In this document: positions 1 through 4,223 of the stretch, one piece after another
Position numbering within the stretch: the first letter of the stretch is position 1
Layout of the letters: each line of letters opens with the position of its first letter
Source of the DNA: Anaerolineales bacterium
GTDB lineage: Bacteria; Chloroflexota; Anaerolineae; Anaerolineales; UBA4823
Length of the DNA stretch: 6,681 bases
NCBI GenBank assembly: GCA_020853835.1
Contig: JADYYC010000421.1
Coordinates: 1 to 6,681, forward strand
Direction: 5' to 3'
Notes under the pieces: generated by a model
Told to the model about the DNA's origin: nothing
Database searches by the model: none
The model's input: the letters and a program-made list of their open reading frames with translations, nothing else
Translations under genes and position numbers: made by a program

Positions 1-1
1 C

Positions 2-892
2 ATCCCGCCCTGGAGCGCAGTCCTGCTCCTGCCCCTGGGTCTCCTCCCGTTCCGCCTCAGTTGGGGGGTAATTTCGCTCATCACCATGGCGGTTTTGGTC
101 GTCAGCGTCCCCCAGGCTCCGAAAAACCGGCGCATATTTTCTATCTTCATCCTGGCCGTCTCTTATCCGGCGCTGAGGACCATCGTGGACGGCAACTTTG
201 AAGCCTTTATCATTGGAGGCGTGTTACTGCTCACCCACGGCTTCAAGAATAAGAACATCTTCACCTTGAGCGCCGGCATTTTGCTCGTCGCGACCAAGGT
301 GCAGGAGGGCTGGATTCTGCTGCTGATCCTGCCGGCTCTCCTGCTTGCGCAACTCGATAAGCGTCAAATTCTCAAGGTAATCCTGGTAGTGGGCTCGATT
401 GCCTCGATCAGCCTGCTCTGGAAGGGGCGGGAGTGGATCGAGGCGGTTTTTGCAATCGAGCAGCGCGGCAGCATTATGGACAGTTCTCTCTGGACCACCG
501 CCTCGCGCTGGGGCCTGCCATTTTCGACGCAACTGCTCATCGGGTTTGCGATCTTTGGGGTCACCGTCGCCATCGGGCTGCGCCAGCGCAGGCGCGCCTC
601 GAACGAGCTGTTTGGTTTCACCATCGCCGCCTCGCTGCTGCTTGCCCCATACGCGGCCGGCAACAGCTACCTCACCGTGCTTGCCCTGGGCGTGATCCCG
701 CTCTTCTTGCGTTCCCGCGCGCCGGGGCTGGCGTTGATCCTGCTCGCAAACGCGCCTTACCTAGTCATCCGCCAGCGAGAGCTCCTATTTTGGTGGAGCG
801 CCCCGTACTGGACGCTGGCGCTGCTCCTCACCTGGGCGCTGGCAGGCATCTACCTGCTCAGGGCGCCGTCGCCGCAGGCTGATCCTGGCTGA
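2..892 (+). CDS. Polytopic membrane protein, GT87/DUF2029-like glycosyltransferase, 5'-truncated
   Basis: The reading frame is open from base 2 without a stop, so the true start is outside the window. The ATG at 86 is probably internal, because the 28 codons before it encode another hydrophobic segment (residues such as AVLLLPLGLLPF). About 296 residues are visible and most are membrane segments separated by short basic loops (KNRR, KNKN, DKRQ, RQRRRA). The block DGNFEAFIIGGVLLL followed by a second helix with LLVATKVQEGWILLLILP resembles the GN/GQ...L(x)KPQ region of GT87 / DUF2029 proteins. The LLAPYAAGNSYL segment near the C-terminus fits the late helices of that group. Family members are GT-C-fold enzymes that transfer sugars from polyprenyl-phosphate donors on the outer face of the membrane. 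The acceptor cannot be predicted. The catalytic N-terminal part, where an acidic loop residue is expected, is not visible. Membrane protein is near certain; the GT87 assignment is tentative. It runs convergent to the next gene, 74 bases away. Confidence 0.6.
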   Translation: MPPWSAVLLLPLGLLPFRLSWGVISLITMAVLVVSVPQAPKNRRIFSIFILAVSYPALRTIVDGNFEAFIIGGVLLLTHGFKNKNIFTLSAGILLVATKVQEGWILLLILPALLLAQLDKRQILKVILVVGSIASISLLWKGREWIEAVFAIEQRGSIMDSSLWTTASRWGLPFSTQLLIGFAIFGVTVAIGLRQRRRASNELFGFTIAASLLLAPYAAGNSYLTVLALGVIPLFLRSRAPGLALILLANAPYLVIRQRELLFWWSAPYWTLALLLTWALAGIYLLRAPSPQADPG

Positions 893-937
893 AGAGAACC
901 GGGTGTTTGATCAAGTTAGGGTGCAGAGCAAGGCAAG

Positions 938-959
938 CCGCCCTCGTCGCAGAGGGCGG
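938..959. terminator. GC-rich hairpin between convergent genes
   Basis: A perfect 8-bp stem (CCGCCCTC at 938-945, GAGGGCGG at 952-959) encloses a 6-base loop. It lies in the 74-base gap between the stops of two convergent genes, where a bidirectional transcription barrier would be expected. Neither strand has a T-tract right after the stem, so it does not match a canonical intrinsic terminator. It may act as an RNA 3'-end stabiliser or need a factor. Confidence 0.45.
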
Positions 960-966
960 ACGCCAA

Positions 967-1962
967 TCAAGGCCGTTTATCCTCGCAGGCGATCCCGTTC
1001 CCATTCGAATCCATCAGGAAGATATCACCCAGACCCTGGGCTTTGCACGCGTCAAAACACGCCTGGGCGTCCGCCCGGGTGGCGAAGTCGTCGCACTGCA
1101 AATCCGGACCCTTACAATTGCAAGGCTCAGCCGCGACGACCGGCTGCTCAGCCGCCGGCGCGGCCTCGCTGGGCGGCGGCTCCAGTTGAGCCTGCGGCCC
1201 GCCCTCTTCCCACATCCCCACCCCGCTGTCGATCGCAGCCTGCTGCGCCAGTTGAAACTGATCATCGCAGGCGGTGTTAGGCGGGTTGGATGCGACGACC
1301 GCCATGCCGCGGCTGACCATGTCGTAGTTGACAAAGATATCGTTGACGAACACGTAGCGCAGCAGCGACATTCCGTCCGCATCGACTTCGGAGGTGTCCT
1401 TCATCAGCGTCACGACCTGATTTTGGACCAGCGACTGGTTGGCGAGCGCCGCTTCGAGCGCATACGGCTCGGATTCAAGCCCCAAGGCGGGCGACCTGAC
1501 GCCGATATATTTCACGGTGTAGGTCTGCTCCCGGATCACGACCTGGATCGTATCTCCGTTCAGGATTTTGGTGACCAGCGCCCGCACACGCTCGCCCTGC
1601 GGGACGCAGCTTGCCGAAGGCGGCAGCGGCTGTGTTGGGGTGGCGCTCGGCACAAAAACCGTTGGGGTGCTCGAAGGGGTGGGAGGTGTGGTAGGGGTGG
1701 GCGGCAGGGTTGGGGTGGTGGTCTCGAACGGCGCGAAGAAGTCCGTCTCGGGTTCAGCGGTGGGCTCCGCCTCGCTGGTGGGAGGTTCTTCCACCGGCAG
1801 CGTGACGGCCGGGGCGAACATCTCAATCTGCTGGGCGAGCAGCGGCATCGCGACCGGCGCCAGGAAGATGCTGCCAGCGTAAAACAGCACGCAGCACCCC
1901 GCCAGCGCCACCAGGATGAGCAGGAACTTGCGCAATTTGTTGGATTTCGGTTTATCTTTCAT
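967..1962 (-). CDS. Anchored SNase-like protein with Excalibur C-terminus, apparently catalytically degenerate
   Basis: The product is 331 residues. Order of parts: basic N-terminus (1-11), hydrophobic segment (about 12-40), acidic and Thr/Pro-rich stalk (about 52-116), SNase/thermonuclease-like domain (about 124-252), Pro/Ala linker (about 253-279), Cys-rich Excalibur-type module (about 281-328) ending in DSNGNGIACE, the usual Ca-loop signature. LAGC at 20-23 fits a lipobox, but the hydrophobic stretch continues past the Cys, so a plain membrane anchor is equally possible. The SNase fold is recognisable from NGDTI (135-139), the YIG strand, LLRYVFV (200-206), VN..MVSRGMAVV and GVGMW. However, positions matching Staphylococcus nuclease R35, D40, E43 and R87 read K151, R156, A159 and S199; only the D21 equivalent (D137) remains. 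A binding or structural role outside the cell is therefore more likely than nuclease activity. The ATG at 1962 is chosen because the signal/anchor begins there; an in-frame ATG at 2112 would add 50 unlikely residues. A GGG-containing purine stretch about 9 bases upstream is a weak ribosome site. Confidence 0.85.
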   Translation of the reverse strand: MKDKPKSNKLRKFLLILVALAGCCVLFYAGSIFLAPVAMPLLAQQIEMFAPAVTLPVEEPPTSEAEPTAEPETDFFAPFETTTPTLPPTPTTPPTPSSTPTVFVPSATPTQPLPPSASCVPQGERVRALVTKILNGDTIQVVIREQTYTVKYIGVRSPALGLESEPYALEAALANQSLVQNQVVTLMKDTSEVDADGMSLLRYVFVNDIFVNYDMVSRGMAVVASNPPNTACDDQFQLAQQAAIDSGVGMWEEGGPQAQLEPPPSEAAPAAEQPVVAAEPCNCKGPDLQCDDFATRADAQACFDACKAQGLGDIFLMDSNGNGIACEDKRP

Positions 1963-2053
1963 AAGATTATGCCCTTTTCCCTTTATCCAGGCTTCTGCAG
2001 CGGTTACCCAACCCCGGTCCGCTCGGATGGGTTCAGACGGCGGGTTCAAGGCG

Positions 2054-2062
2054 ATTATACCA
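2054..2062 (-). promoter_or_regulatory. Extended -10 promoter candidate for the SNase-like gene
   Basis: On the minus strand these bases read TGGTATAAT: a perfect TATAAT preceded by the TGn extension. No good -35 box is seen at 16-18 bases, which is common for extended -10 promoters. Start of transcription would be near 2047, giving a leader of about 85 bases before the ATG at 1962. It lies in the 280-base divergent region shared with the glycosidase gene. Confidence 0.5.
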
Positions 2063-2185
2063 ACAGGAACGGTTGCATTATTAACCGGAAATTTTCCTTG
2101 CAAAACTGTCACCCCGGCGCAAATCGGGCGAGTTCATGGCAATCCTCCTGCGAGACCCGCCAATCTGCAAGCACAGCTGAGACAA

Positions 2186-2216
2186 CCTGCCCGGCCTCCA
2201 AACCGGGGAAGGCAGG
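2186..2216. repeat. Imperfect inverted repeat upstream of the glycosidase promoter
   Basis: CCTGCC (2186-2191) pairs with GGCAGG (2211-2216). A second short pairing inside (CGG at 2192-2194 with CCG at 2203-2205) leaves an asymmetric internal loop. It spans roughly -57 to -27 relative to the predicted start of transcription, a usual place for an operator or activator site. It could also be chance in GC-rich DNA. Confidence 0.25.
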
Positions 2217-2230
2217 CTGCCCAAACCCGT

Positions 2231-2236
2231 TATAAT
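2231..2236 (+). promoter_or_regulatory. TATAAT -10 box, predicted leaderless start of the glycosidase gene
   Basis: A perfect TATAAT is followed by exactly six bases and then the ATG at 2243, so the canonical start of transcription (seventh base after the box) falls on the A of the start codon. There is no Shine-Dalgarno sequence before this ATG. No convincing -35 hexamer is seen at 16-18 bases upstream. Confidence 0.55.
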
Positions 2237-2242
2237 TCTGTC

Positions 2243-3871
2243 ATGCGGCGCCGTTTTTTGTTGCTCATATCTTGCCTGGCCCTGTTCAGCGGCGCCGGAA
2301 TGGCGCAATCCGCGCCAAACGACTGGATACAACTGGCGCCGGGGATCCACTACCAGTATTTTCACCTGAACAGCCCCCGCCCCATCGACCTGTTCGTGAG
2401 CCGCCTGGATCGCAGCGAACCAAACGTCACCATAGAGACCGCCATCGCCCAGGGCAAGCTGGTCAATGGGCGCGAGAAGGTGAGCGATATGTCCGCTCGC
2501 TACAGCGAAACCATCAATTATTGGGGCGAAAAGTGGGGCGGGCGCAACTGGGTGGTGACGGCCGTGAACGGTTACTATTTCAACCTCGGCAGCGGACGGC
2601 CCCTGAGCGGGCAGGTCCAGTCCGGCTGGTACGCCCAGCGCTTTAGCGATTACATCGGGGACACGGGCTTTGCCTGGAATCTCGACCGCAGCGCCTCCAT
2701 CGGCAGATGCGTGTTTCACACGCCCCGGAACCAGTTCTTGACCGTGCTCCGAACGGGCGCAACGCGCAAGATCGACGGGGTGAACCGGGCGCGTGGCGAT
2801 GACGAGCTGGTCATGTACACCTCGCATTACGATTCATCCACCGGAACCAACAACGCGGGGGTCGAGGTGCTGGTGGAGATGTCCCGCCCTGCGCTGGTGC
2901 TGCCCTCCCCGGCGATGGCGCTCGGTACGGTGGTTCAAATTCGAGACCAGCGCGGCAACACGCGCCTGCCCTTTGACCACGTAGTGCTTTCCGCCAGCGG
3001 TACGTCGCGGGCGCTGCTGCTCGACCGCATCCAGTTGGGCGATGAGATCGGCATTTCTCAAGAGATCAGCAATTGCGCCGCCGCGCCCCAGGTGAACTGG
3101 ACCAAGACCTACGCTGCGCTGGGCGGCGACTATCATTTCCTGACCGGCGGCGTGATCGATATCGACCTCGACAACCCCGACGCGTTCGTCCCCAACTCGC
3201 GCACTGCGGTGGCCTTCAACGCCAGCTACGTCTACACCATCGTCGCCGACGGCTGGCATGCCGGGGTGAGCGAGGGGATCAGCATTCGCGAGCTGGCTCA
3301 ATTCGCCAAAGACGTGTTGGGCGCGACCGACGCCGTCTCGCTCGACAGCGGCGGCTCCTCCACGATGGTGGTCTATGGCCAGGTGGTCAATAACACCTAC
3401 TGCAACTTCACGCGTAAGTGTGGAATGAACTCAGAAGGCGAACCGGATGATCTTTCCGTGCGGGATCAAACGCCGGGCAGGGGCGGTCAACTGCTCTCCC
3501 TGGCCGGCCCTGAAAACCCCGCCGCCCCCGACCTCGAACCGCTCGCCGGCAACGCGCTGATGATGGTCTACGCCCATCCCAAAGTCCAGAACAAACTCTT
3601 TGCCCCTGATCAGCAGGTTCAAACCGCGATCCCCACCGAACTGCGGCTTGGTCCGGGCGTCAACTACGCCCCCTTTGCCAGCCTGGAGGCCGGAGCGAGC
3701 GGAAAGATCCTGGGCATGCGCTATAATGACCTGAACGGCGTGCTGGCCACGGGAACCTACTGGCAGCGCGTTGAATTCGGGAGCCAGAGCGGCTGGGTTC
3801 GCCAGGATGCGCTCTACTTCGTCCCGCCGCCAGACTGGCCGCGATCCTTCCTGCCGCTCATCCGCCGCTGA
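2243..3871 (+). CDS. Secreted phosphodiester glycosidase (NAGPA/DUF2233 family) with SH3b-like C-terminus
   Basis: The product is 542 residues. A signal peptide is clear: MRRR, then a hydrophobic core (5-19) and a probable cut near GMA-Q (residues 17-21) or AQSA-P. Residues about 35-415 form a NAGPA-type domain: VVTAVNGYYFN (104-114), RTAVAFN (320-326), and the hallmark LDSGGSSTMVV (367-377) followed by a GQVVNN strand. Family members usually read DGGGSST, so S369 is a variant. In animals the family removes GlcNAc from a phosphodiester to expose mannose-6-phosphate; bacterial members are linked to cell-wall or exopolysaccharide phosphodiester sugars, and the substrate here is unknown. Residues about 455-527 (TELRLGPGVNYAPFASL ... 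YWQRVEF ... GWVRQDAL) match an SH3b-type wall-binding module. The protein ends FLPLIRR. The frame is open back to 1916, but those codons overlap the divergent gene and precede the signal peptide, so the ATG at 2243 is chosen. Confidence 0.88.
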   Translation: MRRRFLLLISCLALFSGAGMAQSAPNDWIQLAPGIHYQYFHLNSPRPIDLFVSRLDRSEPNVTIETAIAQGKLVNGREKVSDMSARYSETINYWGEKWGGRNWVVTAVNGYYFNLGSGRPLSGQVQSGWYAQRFSDYIGDTGFAWNLDRSASIGRCVFHTPRNQFLTVLRTGATRKIDGVNRARGDDELVMYTSHYDSSTGTNNAGVEVLVEMSRPALVLPSPAMALGTVVQIRDQRGNTRLPFDHVVLSASGTSRALLLDRIQLGDEIGISQEISNCAAAPQVNWTKTYAALGGDYHFLTGGVIDIDLDNPDAFVPNSRTAVAFNASYVYTIVADGWHAGVSEGISIRELAQFAKDVLGATDAVSLDSGGSSTMVVYGQVVNNTYCNFTRKCGMNSEGEPDDLSVRDQTPGRGGQLLSLAGPENPAAPDLEPLAGNALMMVYAHPKVQNKLFAPDQQVQTAIPTELRLGPGVNYAPFASLEAGASGKILGMRYNDLNGVLATGTYWQRVEFGSQSGWVRQDALYFVPPPDWPRSFLPLIRR

Positions 3872-3903
3872 ACCGAATTCTGCGGCGCCGTGGATGAGTT
3901 TTT
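3863..3903 (+). terminator. Weak terminator candidate after the glycosidase gene
   Basis: CGCCGC (3863-3868), the last bases before the stop codon, can pair with GCGGCG (3882-3887) across a 13-base loop, and a run of five T follows at 3899-3903. The 11-base gap between stem and T-tract and the overlap with the coding end make this a poor match to a standard intrinsic terminator. Confidence 0.25.
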
Positions 3904-3958
3904 GATAACAATAACGAAGAATCAACGGGTACTACAATACACAACCAAAAAAGGGCGA

Positions 3959-3964
3959 TATAAT
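3959..3964 (+). promoter_or_regulatory. TATAAT -10 candidate for the E1 gene
   Basis: A perfect TATAAT lies in an AT-rich stretch downstream of the glycosidase gene and faces the E1 gene. No clear -35 box at 16-18 bases and no TGn extension. If used, transcription would begin near 3971 and give a leader of about 253 bases that carries the palindromic element. Confidence 0.4.
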
Positions 3965-3996
3965 CTTTTTAGCGTGAATTCGGGTTCAGAGCCACA

Positions 3997-4089
3997 CGTC
4001 TCTGCGAGGGCGGTTTATGCCCGAAGCAGTCCCCAGAATGAGCGAGCGAGGAGATTGCTTCAGCCCAAAAAGCGGGCTTCGCAATGACG
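3997..4089. repeat. Imperfect palindromic element, dispersed-repeat type
   Basis: The ends are inverted: CGTCTCTGCGA (3997-4007) against TCGCAATGACG (4079-4089), 9 of 11 bases paired. An inner pair is GAAGCAGTCCCC (4023-4034) against GGAGATTGCTTC (4050-4061), 10 of 12 paired. The motifs CGTC-TTGCGAG and GGAGATTGCTTC...CGCAATGACG match, from memory, a non-coding palindromic repeat scattered between genes in Chloroflexota and several other phyla. No second copy lies in this window, so its dispersed nature is inferred. It has no coding content and sits in the probable leader of the E1 gene. Confidence 0.6.
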
Positions 4090-4207
4090 ATCTCTGCTAT
4101 CCCGAACTGGCGTTTTTTTAGCTCAACCTGGGACCGTATATTTGCGCCGAGCACAATACCTGGGAATTTGTTTTTTTGCCTTGATCCGCTTATGGGGTAT
4201 GCCGATT

Positions 4208-4212
4208 GGAGG
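4208..4212 (+). promoter_or_regulatory. Shine-Dalgarno site deciding the E1 start
   Basis: GGAGG lies 11 bases before the ATG at 4224. The frame also offers a TTG at 4206, but that codon overlaps the GGAGG itself and would have no ribosome site, so the ATG is preferred. Confidence 0.75.
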
Positions 4213-4223
4213 AAATCAGTAAA

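Larger units (their letters stand above)
3872..4223. other. 352-base non-coding stretch before the E1 gene
   Basis: No credible gene is seen. It holds, in order, an AT-rich tract (about 3899-3970), a TATAAT box, an imperfect palindromic element, two T-runs (4113-4119 and 4171-4177) and the ribosome site of the E1 gene. A 65-codon frame across 3890-4087 runs through the palindromic element and has no recognisable protein content. Confidence 0.7.

Noticed and set aside
1612..1735. G/T-rich low-complexity DNA (repeated GGGGTGG-like units on the plus strand) as a G-quadruplex or tandem repeat
   Set aside because: It is explained by the coding of the Thr/Pro stalk on the minus strand; the units are irregular, though DNA structure is not excluded.
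1963..2112. Upstream in-frame ATG for the SNase-like gene
   Set aside because: It would put 50 residues before the basic-hydrophobic anchor, and the predicted promoter at 2054-2062 lies inside this stretch.
907..2235. 442-codon plus-strand frame opposite the SNase-like gene
   Set aside because: It is antisense to a gene with recognisable domains, is rich in Arg/Gly/His as expected from reading GC-rich DNA in the wrong frame, and shows no known motif.
1916..2242. Upstream in-frame start for the glycosidase
   Set aside because: It would overlap the divergent gene, bury the signal peptide 109 residues inside the protein and ignore the TATAAT box beside the ATG at 2243.
3890..4087. 65-codon frame in the E1 leader
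   Set aside because: It runs through the palindromic element, lacks a ribosome site and has no recognisable protein content.
4126..4165. Direct repeat ACCTGGGA at 4126-4133 and 4158-4165
   Set aside because: The 32-base spacing is suggestive of paired regulator sites, but one repeated 8-mer is expected by chance in a stretch this long.
4113..4177. T-runs at 4113-4119 and 4171-4177 as attenuator terminators
   Set aside because: No stable GC-rich stem ends just before either run; the palindromic element stops 24 bases before the first.
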